A stretch of 20,863 nucleotides of DNA from a virus. The notes under the pieces are model-generated. The model was not told where the DNA came from. It did not search any database and saw only the letters and a program-made list of their open reading frames with translations. Below, one piece after another: positions 1 through 5,985 of this stretch. The position numbers and the translations under genes are program-made. The stretch is taken from the IMG/VR virus record IMGVR_UViG_3300024518_000916, positions 1 through 20,863 of that record; one strand, 5' to 3'. Positions within the stretch are counted from its first letter, which is position 1. Each line of letters starts with the position of its first letter.

Positions 1-33
1 ACCGCACCTACCGCAGCTTATCCTACTAGCTAG
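1..33 (+). CDS. C-terminal end of an upstream gene (partial)
   Basis: Frame 1 is open from the left edge and encodes TAPTAAYPTS before a TAG at 31-33. That stop shares its G with the GTG start of the terminase gene (TAGTG), the same tight junction used by several gene pairs further along. This supports a real upstream gene in the same operon. Its position directly before the terminase large subunit fits a terminase small subunit, but ten residues cannot identify a family. It could also be chance open frame. Confidence 0.45.
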   Translation, partial: TAPTAAYPTS

Positions 34-1367
34 TGGAGATTTTCCTACATGACAAGCAGAGTATCATCGACGCCGATAACCACCGATTCCAAGTCGTTGC
101 TGCTGGACGACGGTTCGGTAAGTCTTTCTACGCTGCGTACCGTCTATTCGAAGCAGCTACTCATACCCACAAAGAAAGATCAGATGGCTCCATCATCGAC
201 ATCTCAGCAGAGATTGTCTACTACGTAGGACCGACATTTAAGCAAGCTAGAGAGAACCTCTGGGAAGTATGTATGCAACTAGGGCAGGGGCTCATTGCAG
301 GAGTACGACAGAATGAAGGTGAAATCAAACTTACTAATGGCCGTACAATCCGCTTTAAGGGGGCTGACGATCCTGATAGTCTTCGTGGTGTGGGTGTATC
401 TTTCGTTGTTCTTGACGAATACGCCTTTATGAAGCCCAACGTGTGGGAATACATCATACGTCCCATGCTCATGTTATCAGAAGGTGGTGCCCTATTCATC
501 GGTACTCCGGCTGGTAAGAACCACTTCTACGACATGTGGACCGCTGCCAGCAAAGGCCGTGACCCCATGACGGACAACGAGAGTAAGCATTGGAAGGCTT
601 TCCAGTTCCGCAGTGACGACAACCCGTACTACACGAATACTGAGATAGAGGACATTGTAGCTGGGCTGTCTGACGACGCCCGTAAGCAGGAGCTAGAGGC
701 TTCCTTCGAGGCTACTGGCGGTAAGGTCTTCTCATACGACATGTTCCCAATACTAGAGAACATCCAGTCAGGGTCCTATGTGATAGCTATTGACTTAGCT
801 GGCTTCTCAGGAGGCGGACGTAACACACAGAAGAGTATCCTTGACGACCACGCTATGGCTGTGGCTAAGATCACAGAGAATGGCTGGCACATCGAGCGCA
901 TCTACCACGGACAGTGGGACGTCAGAGAGACTGCTCTACGCATCATACGAGCGTGGAGAGACTACGGCCAGTGCCCAGTGGGCATTGAGCGTGGCATGGC
1001 AAAGAACGCAGTATGTGGTGAGGATGGCAAGGGAGGCTACCTCGGGGAGCTCATGCACAAGTATGGGTACTTCGACGTCATTCCGCTGACTCACGGCAAC
1101 CAACGCAAGGAAGATCGCATTAAGTGGGCCCTACAGGGCCGAGCAGAGAAAGGACAGATCACGCTGGAGCCCGATGACGGTCTCTCGCAAGACAGCAAGT
1201 GGGTAGGTAAGTTCCAAAGCCAAGCGGTTGACTTCCCTAACCAACTCGCACACGATGATCTGCTGGATGCGGTTGCATATATAGATCAATTAGCGGAGAA
1301 GGCGTCTTCATGGGACATTCAACTCGAAGACAACTGGTATCCCCACGACTTAGAGGTAGGCTACTAA
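33..1367 (+). CDS. terL: terminase large subunit (packaging ATPase-nuclease)
   Basis: This is the DNA-packaging motor: the ATPase drives phage DNA through the portal into the prohead and the C-terminal nuclease cuts it. The N-terminal domain has a Walker A loop, AAGRRFGKS, at residues 23-31 and a Walker B motif, FVVLDE, ending in D128-E129. The nuclease half shows the spaced acidic residues of the RNase H-like terminase fold: D254 in YVIAIDLAG, an acidic IERG segment in the middle, and HDDLLDAVAY at 407-416. The length of 444 residues fits a compact podoviral or siphoviral TerL. The start is GTG at 33. An in-frame TAG at 27-29 rules out anything further upstream, and the stop of the preceding frame overlaps it by one base. 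No strong ribosome site is visible, so translation may depend on coupling to the upstream gene. The portal gene follows with no gap. Confidence 0.95.
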   Translation: MEIFLHDKQSIIDADNHRFQVVAAGRRFGKSFYAAYRLFEAATHTHKERSDGSIIDISAEIVYYVGPTFKQARENLWEVCMQLGQGLIAGVRQNEGEIKLTNGRTIRFKGADDPDSLRGVGVSFVVLDEYAFMKPNVWEYIIRPMLMLSEGGALFIGTPAGKNHFYDMWTAASKGRDPMTDNESKHWKAFQFRSDDNPYYTNTEIEDIVAGLSDDARKQELEASFEATGGKVFSYDMFPILENIQSGSYVIAIDLAGFSGGGRNTQKSILDDHAMAVAKITENGWHIERIYHGQWDVRETALRIIRAWRDYGQCPVGIERGMAKNAVCGEDGKGGYLGELMHKYGYFDVIPLTHGNQRKEDRIKWALQGRAEKGQITLEPDDGLSQDSKWVGKFQSQAVDFPNQLAHDDLLDAVAYIDQLAEKASSWDIQLEDNWYPHDLEVGY

Positions 1368-3317
1368 ATGGCTAGTATCAACATAGATGAACCGGGTAAT
1401 GCCAATGTCACGAAGAAGCTAGGGGGCTATGGCACATTACTAGCCCATGTCATGCATATTGTCCGTGAGAACCGACGAGTGCGTGACCGTGTCTACAAGG
1501 CTAAGTGGGATGCCTACGAGAGGACCTTCAGAGGCCTCTACACGGGCGCTGACAAGACCCGAGAGGGTGAGCGCTCTAAGCTCGTTGCGCCTGCTCTGGC
1601 GGCTGCTATTGAGTCTACGGCTGCTACCATGGAAGATGCTATCTTCTCTAGGGAGCGCTGGTTCGATGTGTCTGATGACGTTGCTGACCAGAAGCCTGAG
1701 GACATCCAACAGGCTCACAGGAACCTAGAAGAGGACTTCGACCTCGCTGGAGTACCTGAAGCTATCGCTAAGACGGTCCTCAATGGCTGTCTGTATGGCA
1801 CAGGCATTGCCAAGATCAACGTCACACGGCGTGAGATCAGGAAAGTAGAAGACGGTAAGATCAAGAAGGACTTCCGTCCTCTGGTTACCCTAGAGTCTAT
1901 TCCGCCTTGGGAGTTCGTTATTGACTCTCAGGCACGAGACATCGCTAGCGCGTACTTCGTGGCACACGAGACTAACGTCCCGCGTAATGTCGTCTGGTCG
2001 CGCCAGAAGTCAGGAGTCTACCGCAAGGTGCCTCTGATGGGTAATACAGCCTCCACTACGACCACCCCGGCTGGGGAAGAGACCCCGGATGGCATGCGTA
2101 AGTCAGAAGAGCATGATGGTTCTGTGTTCGTCACAGAGTACTATGGCCTAGTGCCTGCCTCTATGCTAAAGGGCGTAACAGAAGTAACGGCTGACGACAT
2201 ACAAGGCAATGGTCACGTGGAAGTGATCGTTACTATAGGCAACGAACTGGAGGTCCTCAGGGCAGTGGTTAACCCATTTGCTACGAAGGATCGTCCTATC
2301 ATCGCATACCAACACTCTGTTGTTCCCGGCAAGTTCTGGGGACGGGGAGTGGCTGAGAAGGGCTGGAACGCGCAAAGGGCCCTCGACGCAGAGCTTCGTG
2401 CAAGGATGGACGCTCTAGGCCTTTTGACAAGTCCTATGATGGGAGCCGACATCACACGGCTTCCCCGCAACCCCGACATGCGCGTGCGTCCCGGAAAGGT
2501 CTGGCTGACTCGGGGACGTCCTAGTGAGGTCCTCGAGCCCGTCATTCTCGGTCAGATAGACCCGAACACCTTCAACCAATCCTCGGAGATGGAGCGACTG
2601 GTACAGGTAGGTACGGGGGCTATCGAGTCCAATGCACCCCTCAACAGTGACCGACGCAACGAGACGGCTTCTGGTATCTCTATGATCCAGAGTTCAGCCC
2701 TCAAGCGTATGCGCCGCACCATGTGGAACATCGAGCGTCAGTTCCTCAATCCACTCGTTCGTAAGAGCATGCACCGCTATATGCAGTTCTCTCCACAACG
2801 CTACCCGGTAGATGTGGACTTCACTGTCCGTGGCACCATGGGCATCGTTGCACGAGAGTTCGAGCAGGCACAGCTTACTGGTCTCCTGAGTAACATCGGG
2901 CCTGACCAGCCTCAGCACAACCTGATCCTACGGGCTATCATGGAACTCTCGAGCTCACCTAAGCGTGATGAGATACTCCAGCAACTGGACGAGCTGAATA
3001 AGCCTGACCCAGAGCAACAGAAGATGCAACAAGAGCAACAGATGATTCAGATGGAGATGGCTAGGGAAGGCCTCAAAGAGCAGCAGTACGAGAACCAGAA
3101 GACGTTGGAAGAGATCAAACTCATCCAAGCAGAGACTGCCCACCAGCTTAAGATGACTGAGTTAGAGGACGAGAAGGTAGAAATCCAAGCTGCTAATACC
3201 GCCCTCGGCAAGATGAAGGTAGACGCTCAGCGGGAGGCCACTCGGGTCAACCGTGAGAAGAACCAGCTAGACGCGGCAGCTAAGAAGGCTGCAGCGAGGA
3301 AGAGCACCACTAAATAG
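1368..3317 (+). CDS. portal (head-tail connector) protein
   Basis: Predicted portal, the dodecameric ring at one capsid vertex through which DNA is packaged and ejected and to which the tail attaches. Support comes from its position directly after terL and before scaffold and capsid, its length of 649 residues, and an overall pattern I recognise from podoviral portals: an N-terminal helical region, a central KINVTRRE/TLESIPPWEFVID stretch, and a segment around residues 420-440 (NAPLNSDRRNETASGIS) resembling the conserved portal stem region. From about residue 540 to the end the protein is rich in Gln, Glu and Lys with heptad-like spacing, so it is probably a long coiled coil or C-terminal barrel. 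The ATG at 1368 directly follows the terL stop and is preceded by the purine-rich AGAGGTAGG inside the end of terL. No frame disruption is seen. Confidence 0.9.
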   Translation: MASINIDEPGNANVTKKLGGYGTLLAHVMHIVRENRRVRDRVYKAKWDAYERTFRGLYTGADKTREGERSKLVAPALAAAIESTAATMEDAIFSRERWFDVSDDVADQKPEDIQQAHRNLEEDFDLAGVPEAIAKTVLNGCLYGTGIAKINVTRREIRKVEDGKIKKDFRPLVTLESIPPWEFVIDSQARDIASAYFVAHETNVPRNVVWSRQKSGVYRKVPLMGNTASTTTTPAGEETPDGMRKSEEHDGSVFVTEYYGLVPASMLKGVTEVTADDIQGNGHVEVIVTIGNELEVLRAVVNPFATKDRPIIAYQHSVVPGKFWGRGVAEKGWNAQRALDAELRARMDALGLLTSPMMGADITRLPRNPDMRVRPGKVWLTRGRPSEVLEPVILGQIDPNTFNQSSEMERLVQVGTGAIESNAPLNSDRRNETASGISMIQSSALKRMRRTMWNIERQFLNPLVRKSMHRYMQFSPQRYPVDVDFTVRGTMGIVAREFEQAQLTGLLSNIGPDQPQHNLILRAIMELSSSPKRDEILQQLDELNKPDPEQQKMQQEQQMIQMEMAREGLKEQQYENQKTLEEIKLIQAETAHQLKMTELEDEKVEIQAANTALGKMKVDAQREATRVNREKNQLDAAAKKAAARKSTTK

Positions 3318-3325
3318 GGGACAGC

Positions 3326-3553
3326 ATGAACTACCAAGAGATAGATGAAGATATCCTTACTCTGACCGGGACTAAGGAATGGAAGACACTGGTATCGCTG
3401 CTTGAGGCTGAGAACGCCGCAGCGACCCAGAACCAGCTAGAGGCCATGGACTGGGACATGGTGAACTACCAGAAAGGATATAGAGAAGCATTGTTATTCG
3501 TCTTTAACGTAAGAGAGACTACCAAGACTCTGATCGAGCAGGCCGATGCCTGA
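3326..3553 (+). CDS. small unknown head-module protein
   Basis: A 75-residue acidic protein that I do not recognise. It contains no cysteine, signal peptide or membrane segment and looks mainly helical (ILTLTGTKEWKTLVSLLEAE, then a Gln/Glu-rich stretch and KGYREALLFVFNV). The ATG at 3326 follows GGGGACAGC, a moderate ribosome site, and its stop lies inside the first codons of the zinc-ribbon gene (8-base overlap), so it is certainly part of the head operon. Small helical proteins between portal and scaffold occur in many podoviruses, usually without known function. A role in head assembly is inferred from position alone. Confidence 0.75.
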   Translation: MNYQEIDEDILTLTGTKEWKTLVSLLEAENAAATQNQLEAMDWDMVNYQKGYREALLFVFNVRETTKTLIEQADA

Positions 3554-3860
3554 CTACGATTACAAGTGCGAAGAGCACGGATACTTTGAACAAGCACACT
3601 CAATCGCTGACCGTGACAAGGGCGTATGCCCCACGTGTGACGGACCTGCGAAGAAAGTAATGCTGAGTGCCCCTAAGTTAATGGTTGAGGCAATGGCGGA
3701 CAACGGGTTTCCCGGTGCTCTCCATACAAGCGGAGACCGCATGACTAAGAGGCATCAACAAGCTGGGCAGTACCACACCTCTACGAAGGAGCAAGCGGCT
3801 GCTAACGCAGACCACGAGACTAACCTTCACAAGGATATGGGTATAACCTCAGCACAATAA
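3546..3860 (+). CDS. FmdB-type zinc-ribbon protein
   Basis: A 104-residue protein with an N-terminal zinc ribbon. It begins MPDYDYKCEEHG, with C8 and H11 as one ligand pair, and C28-P-T-C31 as the second, matching the short regulatory-type FmdB/CxxC_CxxC ribbon whose usual start is MPxYxYxC. The rest (about residues 45-104) is polar, His- and Gln-rich and probably disordered. The ATG at 3546 lies within the preceding gene, giving an 8-base overlap and likely translational coupling. FmdB-like ribbons are seen between portal and capsid genes in various podoviruses, but I know of no settled role. Candidate roles are a minor head component, a transcriptional effector or an assembly helper. The first ligand is Cys-x2-His rather than Cys-x2-Cys. 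Confidence 0.82.
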   Translation: MPDYDYKCEEHGYFEQAHSIADRDKGVCPTCDGPAKKVMLSAPKLMVEAMADNGFPGALHTSGDRMTKRHQQAGQYHTSTKEQAAANADHETNLHKDMGITSAQ

Positions 3861-3861
3861 C

Positions 3862-3892
3862 CCAGCCCTACACCCTTCCTCGGGCGGGCTGG
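3862..3892 (+). other. 7-bp hairpin in the gap before the scaffold gene
   Basis: CCAGCCC at 3862-3868 pairs perfectly with GGGCTGG at 3886-3892 across a 17-base loop. No T-run follows (the next bases are AAACTAAC), so it does not look like an efficient intrinsic terminator. It may be an RNA processing site, an mRNA stabiliser for the scaffold/capsid message, or a weak attenuator. It lies in the 89-base gap between the zinc-ribbon gene and the scaffold, one of the largest gaps in the window. Confidence 0.45.
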
Positions 3893-3916
3893 AAACTAAC
3901 GTACTGTACACCCTTC
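3869..3916 (+). repeat. direct repeat TACACCCTTC, two copies
   Basis: TACACCCTTC occurs at 3869-3878 and again at 3907-3916, exactly 38 bases apart. Partly similar G-rich sequence follows each copy (CTCGGGCGGG and GTGGGAGCAG). The first copy forms part of the loop of the 3862-3892 hairpin. A pair of short repeats just upstream of the scaffold and capsid genes could be a protein-binding or promoter element, or a local duplication. No sigma-70 -10/-35 pair is evident here. Confidence 0.5.
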
Positions 3917-3949
3917 GTGGGAGCAGGACAACAATGAGGAGTCATAGAC

Positions 3950-4729
3950 ATGGCTAAATATGAAGACTACCTACCCAAACCGGATGGTATTCCCGCAGGC
4001 GGGATAGATGCAGAGATTGGTGACGCACAAGGTCAACAGGCGGCGCGTATAGATAACGCTACACCGAACATTGACTGGGAAGAGCGTTACAAGCACCTCG
4101 AACAGATGAACAGCCGTCAGGCTCAGACTCTGGGAGACTACCGCAAGACAATCGACGACTTCATCTCCAACCCTACACCTGCACAAGCCGCCCCTACGGA
4201 CGAGCCACCTGCGAAGTTCTCGCTTGATGACTTTTACGAGGACCCCGATGCTGCAATGAATGCTGCAATAGCATCACATCCTGCAATTCTAGAGGCGCAG
4301 GGCATGAAGACACAGATGATTAACGACCAACGTCAGAGAGACTTGGATTCATTTGCTGTTCGACACCCTGATTGGACCGAAGTTGGTACGACTCCTGAGT
4401 TCCAGAACTGGGTCGCTGAAAACCCTACTCGAGTGGACTTGTTCCAACGAGGGGATCAGTATGACTTCAGTGCTGCGGATGCACTTTTCAGTCTGTACAA
4501 GGCAGAGAAAGGATTAACCCAAGTCAACAACGCTGCAGAGATAGCACAAGCCGAGCTTGTCTCATCGTCTGGAGAGTTGGCTCCACAAGAACCAGCCGTG
4601 TATAGTCGCTCCGAGTATATCAACAAGCTCAAGCGATCTAAGCAAGGCGACCTCGACGCGGAAGACTGGGTGAAGACTCACGCTGCTAACTATCGTATGG
4701 CACTGACTAGTGGAAATGTCCGTGACTAA
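3950..4729 (+). CDS. capsid scaffolding protein
   Basis: Predicted scaffold that directs coat assembly into a prohead and is removed before or during packaging. The evidence is its position directly before the major capsid gene, its length (259 residues), its acidic and hydrophilic composition with no cysteine, and a helical or coiled-coil segment near residues 45-75 (ERYKHLEQMNSRQAQTLGDY). A Pro/Ala-rich linker (NPTPAQAAPTDEPPA) follows, then a segment with DFYEDPDAAMNAAI, resembling the part of T7-like scaffold proteins that precedes their helical C-terminus. The C-terminus contains a basic helix-prone patch (INKLKRSKQGD) of the kind that contacts coat protein in other phages. The ATG at 3950 is preceded by GAGGAG at 3936-3941. 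Sequence conservation of scaffolds is weak, so the call is largely positional. Confidence 0.82.
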   Translation: MAKYEDYLPKPDGIPAGGIDAEIGDAQGQQAARIDNATPNIDWEERYKHLEQMNSRQAQTLGDYRKTIDDFISNPTPAQAAPTDEPPAKFSLDDFYEDPDAAMNAAIASHPAILEAQGMKTQMINDQRQRDLDSFAVRHPDWTEVGTTPEFQNWVAENPTRVDLFQRGDQYDFSAADALFSLYKAEKGLTQVNNAAEIAQAELVSSSGELAPQEPAVYSRSEYINKLKRSKQGDLDAEDWVKTHAANYRMALTSGNVRD

Positions 4730-4772
4730 AACATAGTTGTTCTTTTAACCACCACGCAAGAGGTAGAATATA

Positions 4773-5729
4773 ATGTCTACATTATACGCGCCTGATACCG
4801 CGACAAACCCCACTACAGTTACCACTGCTGCTAATTTTATTAAGGAGCTGTGGTCTGATGAGGTTATCGCCGTATACAAGGCAAACACCGTTATGGTGCC
4901 ACTCGTCGGTTCTATGCCCTTCTCGGGACAGAAAGGCGATACGGTACACATTCCTAAGCCTACTCGCGGCTCCGTTAATGCTAAAGCAGCAGGTACGGGT
5001 GTCACGATCAACGTTGAGACTGCTGGAGTGTTCGATTTCACCGTCGACCAACACTTCGAGTATTCTCGTTTGATCGAGGACATCGCCAAGATTCAGGCAC
5101 TCGACTCCATGCGCGCATATTACACTGATGACGCTGGATACGCTCACGCTCTCTCACTCGATAGTGCTCTCCACACGGAAGCAGCTAAGCTTGGCAACGG
5201 CAGCACGACTGCTGGTGCGACTTACAGCAAGGCAGTTATCGGTGGTGATGGCTCAACGACTTGGGTACAGACTGGTTCCGGTAACGGTACTGCTCTGACT
5301 GACGCTGGCATCCGCCGGGTCATCCAGTCTCTCGATGACGCTAACGTCCCGGCTCGCCAACGCGCGCTGATCGTTCCGCCTGTTGAGAAACGTCGTTTGA
5401 TGGGCATTGCACGCTTCACTGAGCAGGCATTTGTTGGAGAGGTTGGTTCGTCCAACACGATCCGCAACGGCTTGATCGGTGATATCTACGGCATCCCGGT
5501 ATACGTTTCAACGAACGTACCGACTGTGGATTCTTCTGACTGTACGAGCTACCGCCCGTGCTTGCTGCTCCAGCGTGAGGCTATTGTCCTCGCTGAGCAA
5601 CTCGCTCCTCGCGCGCAGTCTCAGTACAAGCAGGAGTTCCTCGCCGACCTGTTCACCGTTGATACTATCTATGGTCTGGGTACGCCCCGTCCAGAAGCTG
5701 GTACGGCGATCATGGTTCCGGCAGCCTAA
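4773..5729 (+). CDS. major capsid protein
   Basis: Predicted coat protein of 318 residues, which would form the icosahedral shell, most likely with the HK97 fold. Features typical of podoviral coats include an early ELWSDEVIAVYKANTVMVP segment, GDTVHIPKP (a strand that usually opens the extended loop), VDQHFEYSRLIEDIAKIQ (spine-helix region), VPARQRALIVPP, a late GLIGDIYGIPVYVSTNVP motif near residues 233-250, and a C-terminal YGLGTPRPEAGTAIMVP strand. The ATG at 4773 has AAGAGGT upstream at 4758-4764. A 43-base gap separates it from the scaffold gene. Codon use is even and GC-rich compared with the scaffold, as expected for a very highly expressed product. A strong terminator lies 8 bases after its stop. 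Confidence 0.92.
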   Translation: MSTLYAPDTATNPTTVTTAANFIKELWSDEVIAVYKANTVMVPLVGSMPFSGQKGDTVHIPKPTRGSVNAKAAGTGVTINVETAGVFDFTVDQHFEYSRLIEDIAKIQALDSMRAYYTDDAGYAHALSLDSALHTEAAKLGNGSTTAGATYSKAVIGGDGSTTWVQTGSGNGTALTDAGIRRVIQSLDDANVPARQRALIVPPVEKRRLMGIARFTEQAFVGEVGSSNTIRNGLIGDIYGIPVYVSTNVPTVDSSDCTSYRPCLLLQREAIVLAEQLAPRAQSQYKQEFLADLFTVDTIYGLGTPRPEAGTAIMVPAA

Positions 5730-5736
5730 TTGAGTT

Positions 5737-5764
5737 GGGGCCGTAAGGCCCCTCTCTTTCCTTT
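5737..5764 (+). terminator. intrinsic terminator after the capsid gene
   Basis: GGGGCC (5737-5742) and GGCCCC (5747-5752) form a perfect 6-bp GC stem closed by the GNRA tetraloop GTAA (5743-5746), followed by the pyrimidine/T-rich tract TCTCTTTCCTTT. It begins 8 bases after the capsid stop. This is the clearest terminator in the window. The downstream tail genes have no obvious promoter of their own, so it probably ends only a share of transcripts and keeps capsid mRNA in excess over tail mRNA. Confidence 0.78.
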
Positions 5765-5770
5765 AGGAGG
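5765..5770 (+). promoter_or_regulatory. consensus ribosome-binding site of the small head-fibre gene
   Basis: AGGAGG, the full Shine-Dalgarno core, sits 6 bases upstream of the ATG at 5777 and starts directly after the terminator T-tract. It is among the strongest ribosome sites in the window and is the main reason the 53-codon frame downstream is called as a real gene. Confidence 0.8.
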
Positions 5771-5776
5771 AAGATC

Positions 5777-5938
5777 ATGAGCAGATTATCACAAGGCGTA
5801 GCAGCGGATGACAATGCCCCTGCCGCCATCACGGATGTATCGGTAACTGGCACATATGCCACTGACGACACTCCGATTGAAACGGCTATTAACTCGATTC
5901 TCGCAGCACTGCGGGACGCGGGTGTAATCAAGACGTAA
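5777..5938 (+). CDS. small head-fibre/decoration-like protein (53 aa)
   Basis: A short frame, ATG at 5777 to TAA at 5936-5938, coding 53 residues. A perfect AGGAGG six bases upstream, continuous late-gene-like codons and placement directly behind the capsid gene support it. The C-terminal half (TYATDDTPIETAINSILAAL, then RDAGVIKT) follows the pattern of a helix ending in LLAALRxAGxI. I recognise this from the N-terminal capsid-binding part of phage head-fibre and head-decoration proteins, including those grouped with the phi29 head fibre. Here only that module is present, without an extended fibre, so it may simply decorate or stabilise the shell, or anchor a separate fibre. The gene stands alone between two hairpins. 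Function is inferred; existence as a gene is well supported. Confidence 0.78.
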   Translation: MSRLSQGVAADDNAPAAITDVSVTGTYATDDTPIETAINSILAALRDAGVIKT

Positions 5939-5945
5939 GGTTTCC

Positions 5946-5974
5946 GGGGGCCCCTCAATGCCCCCACCTCATTT
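5946..5974 (+). terminator. possible weak terminator hairpin
   Basis: GGGGGC (5946-5951) pairs with GCCCCC (5960-5965) around an 8-base loop, followed by ACCTCATTT, which is only weakly T-rich. It lies 7 bases after the stop of the 53-residue gene and 20 bases before the fibre start. It may be a leaky terminator or an mRNA 3-prime protector. An alternative self-complementary GGGGCCCC core within the same bases could compete with it. Confidence 0.45.
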
Positions 5975-5985
5975 AAGGACAGACG

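Noticed and set aside
4737-4774. TTGTTC and TATAAT as a sigma-70 promoter for the capsid gene
   Set aside because: The spacing is about 26 bases and the TATAAT overlaps the capsid ATG, so it could not drive that gene.
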